A stretch of DNA of 64,000 nucleotides from Heterocephalus glaber (Eukaryota > Chordata > Mammalia > Rodentia > Bathyergidae), in the NCBI RefSeq assembly GCF_000247695.1, contig NW_004624734.1:40095471-40159470 (forward strand), read 5' to 3'. Below are positions 1 to 54,063 of this stretch, in pieces. Under the pieces are notes generated by a model that was given only the letters and a program-made list of their open reading frames with translations, had not been told where the DNA came from and ran no database searches. Numbering within the stretch: the stretch's first letter is position 1; each line of letters begins with the position of its first letter. The translations under genes and the position numbers were made by a program.

Positions 1-155
1 TTTTCAGGAAAGGGAAAAGGGCATGAATTACTAGTTTTAAAAATATTAAATTTTCATGTAAATACATTAGAATACTGAGTGAAAAAAAAAGAAAGTTGGC
101 AGTGTGATTATGTATTTGCTCTTTTAAATAATATGAAAAGCAAAACAATCAGCAG

Positions 156-472
156 GTGTGGTGGCACATGCCTGTAATCCCAGCTACTCAGAAGGCTGAG
201 GCAGGAGGAGTGCTAGTTCAAGGTCAGCCTGGGCAATTTAGCAAGTTTCCATTTCAAGAAAAAAATGTGGGGGGGTGGGAAGAGCAAAAGGGCCGGGGAT
301 TTAGCTCAGTGGTTCCACTGCCTGCCTGGCAAGCCCAAGGACCCGAGTTCGATCCCCGGTACCAAAAAAAAAAAAGGGGGGGAAAGGGGGACACTGGGAT
401 ATAGCTCAGTGATAGAGCACTTGCCTAGCATATGCAAGGCCCTGGATTTAATCCCTAGTACAAAACAAAACA
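156..472 (+). mobile_element. B1 SINE, young ID SINE and older ID SINE in a row
   Basis: B1 (GGTGTGGTGGCACATGCCTG ... GGCTGAGGCAGGAGGAGTGC) at 156-258; ID of the young GGTACC type at 290-375; diverged ID (GATATAGCTCAGTGATAGAG) at 391-472. Probably a B1+ID composite hit by a young ID. Confidence 0.8.
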
Positions 473-1104
473 TGGATGTACATTTTTTTTAAAGTTAGAA
501 GGATACAAAGTTCTTAAAATACCAAAAGTGGATACTTCTATGTGGCAGAAATATAAGCAATTTTCATTTTCTCGTTTGTACATACATGTATATATATATA
601 TCATTTTTCAATATGAAATACATGTGTAGAAATTTGTTAACTCCTGAAGACCTCAACAGATTTGTATGTAAAGGACAAGTAATTCATAAAAGATATACAA
701 CCAGTAAATATACATGAAGAAAAATCCAATCACTGGTGCTAAAGATATAATGAGATTGTTGAAATTAACTTAGTAAAATGATTAAAAAATAATATTCAAG
801 GATGTTGCATAATTGGGCCAGCATACTTTTTAGTGATCTTGTCAATCAGTACTCTCTTCTGGAAAAACAATAACAATATGTAGCAAGAGCAATAAAAATG
901 TACTGGTAATCTAAGAAAATTATCTAAAATAGAAAAAACTCTATCTGCATATAACACTTATAACAGTAAGAAGCTGAACAGAAAATTATATACCCAACAG
1001 TAGAAAATATTTAGGTCAATAACAGCATATTCAATGGAATGTTATATAGTTTTTTAATAAAATAAAATGGAAAATGCTAATGACATAAATACAAAATATA
1101 TGAT

Positions 1105-1167
1105 TTTTTTTTTTCTTTTGGTACTGGGGATTGAACTTGCGTCCTTGCGCTTGTGCAGCAGGTGGCG
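1105..1167 (-). mobile_element. 5'-truncated ID SINE with CTCF-like junction
   Basis: The T-run, GGTACTGGGGATTGAACTTG and GCTTGTGCAGCAGGTGGCG are present, but the ID head is missing. AAAATATATGATT occurs on both sides. The junction reads GCAGCAGGTGGCGCA (1155-1169). Confidence 0.8.
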
Positions 1168-1229
1168 CAAAATATATGATTATTAACTATGTTTTCAAAA
1201 GTTTGGAAAAGTTCAAAGAAAACAGAAGA

Positions 1230-1304
1230 AGATTCTGCCACCTGCTACGCAAATGCAAGGACCTGAGTTCAATCCCCGGTACCAAAAGAAAAAAAAAAAA
1301 AAAA
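1230..1304 (+). mobile_element. ID SINE, 5'-truncated
   Basis: GATTCTGCCACCTGCTACGC, CCTGAGTTCAATCCCCGGTA, CC and an A-tail. The A-box part is missing. Confidence 0.75.
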
Positions 1305-1762
1305 GAACAACAAAGATTAGGTTAGAGATGATATGCAGATATGGATAATTTGTCTTTGCTTTCTTTTTTTGAAATTTTCCAGTGGTCAAACTTTTACACT
1401 AAAGTATGTATGTGTGTATGTATGCACGTACCACAGTAATACAATAAAATCTATGCTTAAATGGAAGCCGGGAGCATCAAAGACCAACAGGGATTACTTT
1501 TTCAAATCATTTGGTAGATGAATCAGTATTCCACCTAGTAATAAAGCAGCCATTTTTTCTCTCAACAGGTAGCCAGTGTCTCCTAAGAAAGGGGTTTCCT
1601 CGACATGGGGTTCAACCCCTGTCTTCAACCCCTGGCTTCTAACATGGACCTTACAATTCAGTACACATCTTCTACAATGTGTTGAGAAGTGAGAAGTTCT
1701 CTCCAATGTACTCCAATAATTACTGTTGGGTGCCAACTACTTCCTTAAGAAAACAAGACAAG

Positions 1763-1846
1763 GGGGCTGGGGATTTAGCTCCGTGGCTCTGCCGCCTGCC
1801 TCAAAAGCGCAAGGTCCCGAGTTCGATCCCCAATACCAAAAAAAGA
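1763..1846 (+). mobile_element. ID SINE
   Basis: GGGGCTGGGGATTTAGCTCC ... CCCGAGTTCGATCCCCAATA with an A-rich tail. Confidence 0.9.
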
Positions 1847-3047
1847 AAAAGAAAAGAAAACAAGAGAAGCAAAAATAGCACCGTGGTCACACTTTTCCTT
1901 TCCTTAACCTTAATTCATGTCCTTCAGAAATGCATGTGCCAGAAACTATAACTTACACATCAGGGTTATGGCTCTCAGAGCCTAAAGCTGTGCTCTCCAC
2001 ATCTGTACATATCCCTCAATTCCTGGTATGCGGAGAGTACTAAGAGAGTACACATACTAAAAATACAAATAATACTCAGCATGTCTATGTGCTCATCACT
2101 CTTGAATAAGAAAGAAGTTGGAACATTGGAATATCTCTCACAAGGAACACCTGGCAACTACATTTTTGAAGCTGGCAGAAAGCCCAGAGCTCCATATCTG
2201 AAATGACTTTCCTTCTGAGACCCAATATGAGACTCAGACAGTTGCAGTGCCAGGAGAAAAAAAGGCCCAAGGGAGCATGAAAGCAGATTCCATCTGTTAG
2301 TTCTGCTGTCCCTGCTAGGTAACAATACTGCACTGTATATTTAAATATCTGTTAAGAGGTTGTATTTCAGATTGTATTGCTACCATCATAAAATAATTAT
2401 AAACCAACTTGACTCTTTAAAGTTGTACAAAAGGGAATGTGTTAATCCCCAGGACCAGGACTCTTTTCTCTTGCATATGATTAAAGGAACACTTTTAGAA
2501 ACCTAGTTACTTTACGCTACTTTGGATCACAATTCATGTATGTCCATTAGAGTCATATGACTGACTAAAGCACTGAACTGTGGATATCTGAATATACCTT
2601 TATCTCCTCCCAAAAGTAACTCAGAACACAGAGTTATGGAATGTTAAGAGTTGGAAGAGAGCTTAGAGCTTTTTTACACATCTGTAAAATAAGCAATCAC
2701 AATGATGATCCTGACAGTAGCAATGGAAATATTCTCTTACTTTCATAGTCACTCTGAATTTACAGTATGTTTTAGATACTGCCTCATTTATTTCAAGGTC
2801 ATACTCTTCTTTATAGGACTGAACTTTACATTCTTAATATAAAGGATTTTCTTGTAAAATAAAATTTCTGTCTCTGATTTGGCTATTAGTAATTTATTAT
2901 CCTTACTAATTTACGTTAATAAAGCCAGTTAAAGATAACATACTTTTCTTTACCATTCATTCATTAGTAATAAAGGCCAACACAGTAATGTATGGTAAAG
3001 TTAGTTTAGATTTTATGTGTATATTACAGCCAACTGAATTGTTGGGC

Positions 3048-3135
3048 TTTTTTTTTTTTTTTGGTACTGGAGATTGAACTCAGGTCCTTGCACTTGCAAG
3101 GCAGGAGGCAGAACCACTGAGCTAAATCCCTGGCC
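3048..3135 (-). mobile_element. ID SINE
   Basis: T-run, GGTACTGGAGATTGAACTCA ... GAGCTAAATCCCTGGCC. AGCCAACTRAATT flanks both sides as target duplication. Confidence 0.9.
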
Positions 3136-4373
3136 AGCCAACTAAATTGTGTTTGGCAATGGTTATTTTCCAGAGAACAGAAGTGATTAAACTTACAAAA
3201 TAGATTCTCAGCCTGAAAAATACAAACTAGTAAAAAGAAATCTCGAAAAGTACTGTTAAATAAACTCATTTTAAAAAACAAGAGCTTAGAAAAGTACTAA
3301 CCTTAAAATTTTTCTTAAGAGGGGAAAAAGAATTATCTAACAGGAGTCCTGTTTTCCTACTGTGATCTAAAGGTACATTCTCCTAAGCCAAAAGAATTAA
3401 GAGTAAAAAGTTTTATACTTCCTAGAAAACTTGTTTGATCTGTGGATTTAATCCCATATGATAAAAATGTTCCAAGTATGAAATATAGAGTATAAATCCT
3501 TAGCTGCATTGCAAATGCTTTGGCATGCAGATGTTTTTTCCATTTTTAATGAAAACCAGATTTATTTATAAGTTGTTTTAATTTCATTCTCGAATGGAAT
3601 GGAACAAGAGTATCATATGTTCTGAATTAGGATCTTACTCACATCCCATATCAATTATGTAACTCAAATGCAAGACAACTTAATTGTGTCAATCATATCC
3701 CCCTGACAAGATCATTAAATGTTAACATAGAGCTTCCAACTTTTAACAGCCATAGATTTAAAAATGTAAGTTTATTCTATAAAAAATATAGGTGTATCAT
3801 AAAAGTTCCACCTCATATTGCCTTGAGTTTTTAGACCTATATTAGAAATTCTTGCATATAATCAGAGTAACAGAAATTGTCCTCCATATTTTTACAGCAA
3901 ATACAAAAGTAAATTTCATATAGCTAATTCTTACAGCAATCAGTTATCAAACTAAAAGCGTAACATAAAAATGTAACTAGATAAAGCTGAAGATAAGTCA
4001 ACGTGGTTGAGAGCATCAGATATAATAATAAATGTGGAAACTTCATGAACTAAAAAGTACTATAAAAAGACACGAGCCCTTCTGGTAAGAAGTCATTAAG
4101 AGTCTCTGCCTCCTTTTCTGACCACAAGTTCTGGATGTTCCCTGTTCAGATCTGAATTACACTGTTCTTACAAATAAGTATCTGCATTTGTCTCAATAGA
4201 ATTCTTCCATGGAAGTCAAATAATTAAAGGTACAATTCTGAAAACCTTCCCTGCATTCCAGAACAAGTTCAATTATTGAGGCAAAACAACCAAATATTCA
4301 AATCTAAAAGTCTGTTACGCTTTGTGTTGTGGTTTGAAAACTATATGAAATAACCTGACAATTAAAAGGATTT

Positions 4374-4454
4374 GGGCTGGGGATTTAGCTCAGTGGTTCT
4401 GCCGCCTGCCTTGCAAGTGCAAGGACCTAAGTTTGATCCCCAGTACCAAAAAAA
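4374..4454 (+). mobile_element. ID SINE
   Basis: GGGCTGGGGATTTAGCTCAG ... GATCCCCAGTACC and tail, flanked by AAAAGGATTT / AAAAGGGATTT. Confidence 0.9.
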
Positions 4455-5118
4455 GGGATTTATCTCATCTTTTCAAGTTAATTTTTCTAAAAACCTCCTT
4501 GTTATAGTCAGAGAAAAAAAGTCAGAATGTGTTTTCATGAAAAGAAGTGAGTTAATATAGTCTGTAGAACTGAGAATCTTTTATATAAAAGAGAAAGAAA
4601 GTACACTGTGATTTGGGATTGTTTTTAAAAGTGTTATACAATAGGAAATGAAACAAGTCTGTATAAAAAATTTTTTTGTCGTGCTGTATAATATGAACCT
4701 TACACAGGTGTGGTTGTTACTGCCACATTCTTTATCACTATGATTTGCGGAGGAGGGACGGGACGGCAGAATCATTCACTCTCCTCTTCTGTGTAAGCAC
4801 CCTCAATACTTTCAGCCTGCCCCAGCCCCACCCACATCGCGGACCTTGGAGATCTCCTCTAGCACTCTCAAGCCCTGGGAGGTGGCCGGGGGCCAGCTGT
4901 GCTTCGGGGCTTCAGGTGGCCACAGTACAGCGTTCTGAACACAGCACACGGTGAACAGGCTTCTGCAGGGCGTTTTTTTCTCTAGAAAAGCTTTTCTCCT
5001 TCACATTTAATTTGTAAACGTTGTGAGGAAAAGGACCACATTTATTTCACTTGCCAGTAGAATTTAACAAATCTTTATTGGATGAATAAATGGATACAAT
5101 GTGAAATATTTTTTCTTA

Positions 5119-47525
<42,407 letters not shown>

Positions 47526-47764
47526 GCTGCTCCTTTGCTGGCCACCAGGTCCCTGTGCGAAGCTCGACTCCAGCCCTCTGCCCGAATGGATAATCGCGCC
47601 AGAGGTGGAGCTGTGGGAGGGCCCTTCCGGGTTCTCGTACTTCACCGGGGCGGGCAGAGAGAAGGGAATCGTCGAGATCTGATGACGCTTCTCCCTCCTC
47701 GGCGCAGTGATGACGTCACCGCGGCCCACGCCACAAAACATCCATTTTTGAACCGCACGGAACC
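47526..47764. promoter_or_regulatory. Bidirectional SLC38A6/TRMT5 promoter in a CpG-rich block
   Basis: This interval separates the two divergent start codons and must hold both 5' UTRs and the shared promoter. The surrounding ~47160-47900 is rich in CpG, unlike the AT-rich introns. Visible sites: a perfect palindromic CRE TGACGTCA (47711-47718), a second TGACGC half-site (47683-47688), an ETS-type CTTCCGG (47624-47630) and a GC box GGGGCGGG (47647-47654). No TATA box is seen. Transcription starts cannot be fixed from sequence. Confidence 0.85.
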
Positions 47765-47769
47765 ATGAG
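47765..47769 (+). CDS. TRMT5: TRMT5 exon 1, only 5 coding bases (ATGAG)
   Basis: The ATG in context GAACCATGA is followed after two bases by a donor GTGAGG. Joined to exon 2 it gives [10 protein letters not shown], which aligns with the [10 protein letters not shown] start of human TRMT5. That supports this start. The upstream end of the 5' UTR is not known. Confidence 0.85.
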
Positions 47770-50700
47770 GTGAGGGGTCTGGTTATCGAGCCAGCTGGGG
47801 AGCGACGCCCAGACTTGGGGAGGTGACGGCCCGGTGCCCATCCTGGCATACAGGGCCTGGGGGCCCGGGCGGTACCTTTTCGCTGGGGTTTCTTTGTGGT
47901 CATCACCCCACCCCCCCCGCCCTCATGCTGAGCTTAGGTCCGACACTGGGCAATGAGGCCTTTTGATACAGCCTTTGACCACGTTTTACAAATAAGAAAC
48001 TGAGACTCAGATTCACTAATTTAACCCAGGGTCGCCCAGCTGGTTAAGTGTTAAGATTCAGTTTGAACCCTGAATGTGAACTTTGACTTCATTGCTGTAC
48101 AGAATTGTGGTGCAGAGCCCTTCTCACCGTAGTCGCCAGTTAGGTACTTTAGAAGACGAAGTGAGTAACATACTGTGGTTACAAGACTCAGCAAAGCCTC
48201 TTCTGAAAATGCGGAAGCCTCTAGATGTAGTGAGGACACATGCCAGTAAAGCATGGAAGACAGACAGCTTGGCAGTATACGGTATTAAGAACACACTCAC
48301 TGAGGCTTAAATTCTTGCCTGACCACTTACCTGCAATGGGACTGTGTGTGTTAACCTATTTGGGGGCCTTCGTTTACAAAGCTCATTTACAAATAGTATG
48401 CCAGTACCCGCCTCCCAATACTGATAATATAGCATCTGCTACAATAAGCATCTATAAGCATAGGAATACCTAGTAAACATTGCCTTTGGTGATATATAGT
48501 AACTGCTTTATTTATAGATGATTCTTTAATTCAGATCTCAGTCTTCCAGTCTTAATTCTATAGAAAATTGTAGGTAAGAGGGTCATTGAGTACAACAAGG
48601 CTGACGGATCACTAATTCATCCAGGTAGCAGATGGACAGAAGCTGCAAATAATAAAAGTCATCCTTTTCTGCAAAAGATAGTATACTTCTCTCACACCAT
48701 TAAAAGTTTGTTTAGCAGGTTATTTGAAGCAAGTTAGATTTTTATTCTCAAAAGCCACTGTGAACATGTTCATTTGTAGCTTTATGATTTTTTTTTAATG
48801 AATACTTTTTTCTTTTAAAGAATCTTATGGAGGCCATTTGGATTCTCAAGACTTTTGAAAGTAGAAAGGTGTAACCCAACTGAATCCGAATTGTTGATTC
48901 CACTAGCACGGACAGCGCTTACACAGAAGCTTAGGAAAGCACCTTGTATTTTCTTGTTGGGTCAAAGAAAAAGAGTCTCAACCATGCCAGAAATGGAAAC
49001 AAATAAAAGTCACTCTGAACTGTTTTCACCACCCTCTGATGTTCGAGGAATGACAAAACTTGATAAGACAGCTTTTAAAAAGACAGTCACCATTCCAGTG
49101 CTTAAAGTGAGGAAAGAGATAGTCAACAGATTGATGCAATCCCTTAGAAGGGCAGCACTGCAGCGCCCAGGAATAAAGCGTGTGATTGAAGATCCAGAAG
49201 ATGCCGAATGTAGATTAATTATGTTGGATCCCTATAAAATACTTACTCATGATTCCTTTGAAAAAGCAGAACTTAATATTTTAAATCAGCTTGATGTCAG
49301 TCCACAGATATTTAAATATAATTTGGAACTAACTTATGAAAACTTTAAGTCAGAAGAGATCTTGAGAGCTGTGCTTCCTGAAGGTCAAGATGTGATTTCA
49401 GGGTTTAGCAGAGTGGGACATATTGCACACCTGAACCTTCGAGATCATCAGCTACCATTCAAGCATTTAATCGGTAGGTATGTTGTGGTAATGTTCATGT
49501 ACTAGAAAGCAATCAGCAAAATCTAATTTTTGTTTTGAAAATTATTTTTTAAATGCCACATTACAGGACAGCTTATCATTGTAATTTTAAGCCAAATTTT
49601 GAGCTGCATATATTCTTTTGAGGGCCAATTTGGCATACTCTTCAGAGTCATAGCAAGTTCTAAATATTGGTCTAGGCTTTTAGGTACACCAGTACAGAAC
49701 TCTGTTCTACACTGAACAGAATTTGTTTTGGTATACAAGACTATTAGGCCTTTGGGATAATGTTTAGTACTAGGTTTTATAAATGGGTTTTCATAGTCAA
49801 AACGACAACACTGTTTACTTAATGCTTTTATCGAGACAGTGTTAACTAAGCCTCTTCTGTATCTTAGGCACTATACTTTGTTTCTTAGAGGTTCTAGCTT
49901 TTTCAAAACAATGCTGTTAATGTCCTACCCCTGTATATCCGGGTTTAAACCTAAGGCCTTAATTCTTTAGGATAAGAGAGAAGTAGAGGACTAATCAAAA
50001 TTGCATTTAGCCTTATATAAATATTTGATGTCCATACGTTCTCTAGAGTCCTTTAAAAAAATTGAAATTTTCAAAACTTCTAGGAATTATTTTCAGCTTT
50101 AAAATGTAGTACTCAATGCTTTGCATGGGTAGGATTTTAGAACTGTGCTGTTAGGCATTAACTTTGTTTTTATTGATTGATAATGTACAATGGTAGTATA
50201 ATAAATACTTGAGCAGAACTTTGTAAGTGTTGACTGGGTACAGATGTTAGATGTAGGCTTTCCTACAGTTATTGCCTACTCTAACTCAAACATTCCTTTG
50301 GCATGCCTATTTTTTAAAACTCATAAAGGGGCAATCAAAAGTTAAAATTAAAGCATTCCCATATAGTAATAATTTTAAAGATTTTACTATAGAACTTCAG
50401 AATTGACTTATTTTCATTTCTCATTTAAAATTCTAGCCAGGTATGGTGGTGCATGCCTGTAATCCTAGCACTCAGGAGGCTGAGGCAGGAGGATTGCCGT
50501 GAATTTGAAGCCAGCCTGAACTACATAGCAAGACCCTGTCTCAAAAAACAAAACAAACAAAAAATTTACTTCTACACCGTAAAAATTGAATCCAGATACC
50601 TGAAGCAGATCAGGGAAAGAGCAATGACTGATTAGAATGTATTGATGTTATCATATTCAAAATCAGGGGTCCAAGTATCAGAGTAAAAGTGAAATTCTGG

Positions 50701-53700
50701 TTATATTTCCACATATTTGTATTACCATGTACTTTTTACTAAGTTACAAATCAAGTTATTTTTTCTTATGCAATGAAGTAATATATAGATTTTTATAAAT
50801 TTCTAAAGTGCTGACGAAAAACAGATTAAAGGGCATCATTGTTATTGCCATTTCTGATGTATTTTACTATTTTTGTAGCTTTTCTGCTTATGGATATTTG
50901 AGGAAAAGAACATTTAGATCATTCTAAAGAATCAGTGTTTCTTTTGTTGGAAACATTGTTTTGCTTACATATATTTCCAAAGTGGAGGCATTTGTTCAAG
51001 AACACAGTAAAACATTTAATTTGAGCCCAGTAGGGATGGGCAGATGTTTTTGCTAATGTTTTCTGGGAACATTTGTTGCCAGGTTCTTCACATTCTTTTC
51101 CACTTCCCTATGGTCTACCTCTTGCTTACTTATATTAGTACATTTGAGATTTAGTAAAAATGTGGACAAATATTAGGTAGAGCCTAATACCCAATTTTTT
51201 TCTTTAAAAATGTACCCATATATTTTGTGTGTATTGGTAACTATCAGAAATTAATTTTAGTATCCTGTTCAACTCTACAACTGTATGCAGCATTGCACAC
51301 ACTAGGTACAATAGGTTTTAAATCTATAAACCAAAAGAAAATACAGCTTATTTCTGTTAAATATTTCCAGTTTTAGCATTCATTTTATAACCAATAGACA
51401 GTATTTTATTATTAATTTTCATCTTTTAGGCCAAGTTATGATTGACAAAAATCCAGGAATCACCTCAGCAGTAAATAAAATCAATAATATTGACAATACA
51501 TACCGAAATTTTGAAATGGAACTGCTATCTGGAGAAGAGAACATGATGACCAAGGTACAGAATATTTCATTATATCCTAGTAGGATGTACATCAAGATTA
51601 GTGTTTAGAATCAAAATAGGTGGAAAAATTAAAAAATATGTATAACACCCAATATTGATGAGTATGCCAAAATCTAAGGACTTACATATTATTGGTGGGT
51701 TAATATTGACAGTAAAGCCTTCTCAGAAGAATTGATTAAATTCTGATAAGGATACAATGGATTATTATTAAAATTTTTTAGTTCTATATTTCTTTAAATG
51801 AATTGCCAGTCGACAGGGTAAGTGACAGAAAATAAAGTGGTAAAATATGTAGTTCTCAAGACATTTAAGCCTTCCTAGTTATACCTGGAGAGACTTTCAG
51901 TTGGCAGAAACTTCCAGGAACATTTTCCACTCTGGAACCTTAATTTGGCCAGAGCATATGCTGTGCCTTGGAAGGGAAAAGGTCTATAAATTTGCAGTTA
52001 AAGTCCAGGAAGCAGGAGATAGAGAATATATCTATCAGATTCATATAACTTTGGAACTTTCTGGTCTTTAATTCTTCGTTCATAAAATATTGAGCTTAGT
52101 ATGTTGGCTAAGGTCATATTCCATAACTATAATTTTAGTTTTATTTTCAGTATTCTAACATGTCTATGATGGACTGGAAAGAAATCTTACAAGTCTTATT
52201 TACTTTTAATTGAGATTTAGCTTCAATGTATGTATTTAGTATACCCATAAAAACTAAAATTTGGGAAAAGAAATATAGGAATGACTCATTTTGTATACTT
52301 GGTATAATTTATAGATGGGAAATTTGCAGAGTTCAAGTGAAGACTTAGTAGAATACGTACCTCCAAATTTTGCCTCCCTTTTGCTAACTAAAAATTAAAA
52401 AGAGGGAAGCTTGCTATGTGGAAGTATTATCAGCACCTTACCTACATACTATAAAGATATGTGTGGTGTGTTGTTTCAAATTATAGTTTTTTCCTCTCCA
52501 TCTAGTGACCTAAGAAAATAATTAAACCAGTCATTTGGCCTTTCTGAAAAATTCCTCATGTGATTGTGTTTGTCTTCAAAGAGATGACTTTTCTCATGAA
52601 CAAATGTAACACAAGATACGAACTGGCCCCCAAAATAGCATAAACACCGATTCTAATTAAAATGCCTTTAAACCTGCTGTTATTTGCTGTGATAGTGGTA
52701 AAGGTAAATGTGTGTGCTCATGTGTATACATACACCTATCCAGTATCAGTGGCTGAAATTTAGGACCAAGCAGATTAACTAAAAAACCATACCTTTTCAG
52801 GTTCGAGAAAACAACTATACTTATGAATTCGATTTTTCAAAAGTGTATTGGAATCCTCGCCTCTCTACAGAACACAGCCGTATTACAGACCTTCTCAAAT
52901 CTGGGGATGTTTTGTTTGATGTTTTTGCTGGGGTTGGGCCCTTCACCATTCCGGCAGCAAAGAAAAACTGTACTGTGTTTGCCAATGATCTCAATCCTGA
53001 ATCCCATAAATGGCTGTTGCACAATTGTAAATTAAATAAAGTGGGCCAAAAGGTGAAGGTCTTCAACTTGGATGGGAAAGACTTCCTCCAAGGACCAGTC
53101 AAAGAAGAGTTACTGCAGCAGCTGGAGCTGTCAGAAGAAAGAAAATCCTCCATCCACATCGTTATGAACTTGCCAGCAAAGGCTATAGAATTTCTCAGTG
53201 CTTTCAGATCGCTTTTAGATGGGCAGCCATGCAGCAGTGAACTCCTTCCCAGAGTGCACTGTTACAGTTTTTCCAAAGATGCTGATCCTGCTGAGGACGT
53301 GCGGCAACGAGCTGGAACTGCACTAGGCGTTTCCCTGGAGGCATGCAGTTCAGTTCACCCAGTAAGGAATGTGGCCCCGAACAAAGAAATGCTGTGCATC
53401 ACCTTTCAGATCCCAGCTGCTGTGCTCTACAAGAACCAGACCATCAAACTAGGTGAGCAGTTCCTGGTGAAATAAATGTAAAGTATAATACTTTTCATGT
53501 AATTTCTTTGGGATATACATGTTTATTAAATTTGGAATTAGGACATTAGACTAATTCTAGTTAAAGTTATTTTGGTTTAACATCCATCACCATTCAGTTT
53601 GACTTGTTTCTCAAAATTTTAGTATGGGACATGGTTCAGTTTAGTAAGAGTCTTTCATTAATCTAATCCACAAGAATGTTATTTTATATCAAAGTTGACT

Positions 53701-53892
53701 GAAAAATCTTAAAAATAAAAAATCTTTAAAATGCCTGTATTGTTTTTTAAAGTACATTTAACTGTTAAATACCTTATCTCAAATAGGTTTTCTGTATTTG
53801 TTGCAGAGGATCATGAAGATCCACCTGTTAAGCGACAGAAGACAGATGATGCCTTTTCAGAAGAAAAAAGAGAAATTGTTTCAAATACTTAA
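47765..53892 (+). CDS. TRMT5: TRMT5, tRNA (guanine37-N1)-methyltransferase, complete, 5 coding exons
   Basis: Five exons (47765-47769, 48821-49473, 51430-51554, 52801-53452, 53807-53892) join to 1521 nt, 506 residues plus stop; human is about 509. The enzyme transfers methyl from S-adenosylmethionine to N1 of G37, next to the anticodon, in nuclear/cytosolic and mitochondrial tRNAs. The N-terminal half carries the conserved [17 protein letters not shown] block and [13 protein letters not shown]. The [19 protein letters not shown] block precedes the Rossmann SAM site: motif [10 protein letters not shown] (about 301-309), motif II NDLNPES (323-329), and the catalytic-type NLPAKA (384-389). The C-tail is polar (KRQKTDD). 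Every splice site is consensus and no disabling change is seen, so the gene looks functional. Regulation: shared CRE/ETS-containing bidirectional promoter. Confidence 0.97.
47770..48820 (+). other. TRMT5: TRMT5 intron 1
   Basis: Starts in CpG-rich DNA with a C-run (47905-47925), then a MIR. 48080-48800 is plain intron, with a weak MIR-like patch near 48285-48410. Confidence 0.8.
47955..48075 (-). mobile_element. MIR SINE in TRMT5 intron 1
   Basis: CACGTTTTACAAATAAGAAA, CTGAGACTCAGATTCACTAA and GGGTCGCCCAGCTGGTTAAG match the MIR core in reverse. Confidence 0.6.
48821..49473 (+). CDS. TRMT5: TRMT5 exon 2
   Basis: This large exon after acceptor TTTTAAAG encodes residues 2-219 and ends ATC G|GTAGGT. 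It includes the basic N-terminal segment, the [15 protein letters not shown] junction with an internal Met57 (48984-48986), and the [20 protein letters not shown] block typical of Trm5. Confidence 0.95.
49474..51429 (+). other. TRMT5: TRMT5 intron 2
   Basis: AT-rich, with one well-preserved B1 (50436-50563). Nothing else recognised. Confidence 0.85.
50436..50563 (+). mobile_element. B1 SINE in TRMT5 intron 2
   Basis: GCCAGGTATGGTGGTGCATG, CTCAGGAGGCTGAGGCAGGA and CAAGACCCTGTCTCAAAAAA: well preserved B1. Confidence 0.9.
51430..51554 (+). CDS. TRMT5: TRMT5 exon 3
   Basis: Acceptor ATCTTTTAG. The exon encodes [20 protein letters not shown] then [20 protein letters not shown] and TK. The donor is AAG|GTACAG. 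Phase 1 in, phase 0 out. Confidence 0.95.
51555..52800 (+). other. TRMT5: TRMT5 intron 3
   Basis: AT-rich intron with no SINE or other element seen. Confidence 0.85.
52801..53452 (+). CDS. TRMT5: TRMT5 exon 4 (SAM-binding catalytic domain)
   Basis: Acceptor CCTTTTCAG. It encodes residues 262-478, including the whole SAM-binding Rossmann core ([22 protein letters not shown]). The donor is CTAG|GTGAGC. If not spliced, translation would run 8 codons on to a TAA at 53473-53475. Confidence 0.95.
53453..53806 (+). other. TRMT5: TRMT5 intron 4
   Basis: A 354-bp AT-rich intron with GTGAGC donor and TTGTTGCAG acceptor. Nothing else seen. Confidence 0.88.
53807..53892 (+). CDS. TRMT5: TRMT5 exon 5 (C-terminal tail)
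   Basis: Acceptor TTTGTTGCAG. The exon encodes [20 protein letters not shown] and so on to SNT, then TAA (53890-53892), matching the HEDPPLKRQ...IVSNT end of human TRMT5. Confidence 0.94.
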
Positions 53893-54035
53893 TTGGAAGT
53901 GTTTTCTCCATCTCACCATTATAATTTTATGTAGTAAAATACAATTTGTATAATTTCATAAAAATTTAATATTGAACTCTCAGGTATTTTGCTCTGCCAT
54001 CTTATTACCAAATTAAAGTTTGGATGAAAACTATA
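53893..54035 (+). terminator. TRMT5: TRMT5 3' UTR and probable poly(A) site
   Basis: The AT-rich 3' UTR ends near an ATTAAA hexamer (54012-54017) followed by a T-rich stretch; cleavage is expected around 54030-54040. A repeat begins at about 54064. Longer 3' UTR forms cannot be excluded. Confidence 0.55.
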
Positions 54036-54063
54036 GTTTTATCTAAATCATACTATATAATTG

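Noticed and set aside
290..375. tRNA genes (A-box TAGCTCAGTGG and B-box GAGTTCGATCC present)
   Set aside because: All lie in ID SINEs with A-tails and target duplications. The cloverleaf is not kept, so they are not tRNA genes.
52821..53159. Minus-strand frames opposite TRMT5 exon 4
   Set aside because: Shadows of the strongly conserved coding strand.
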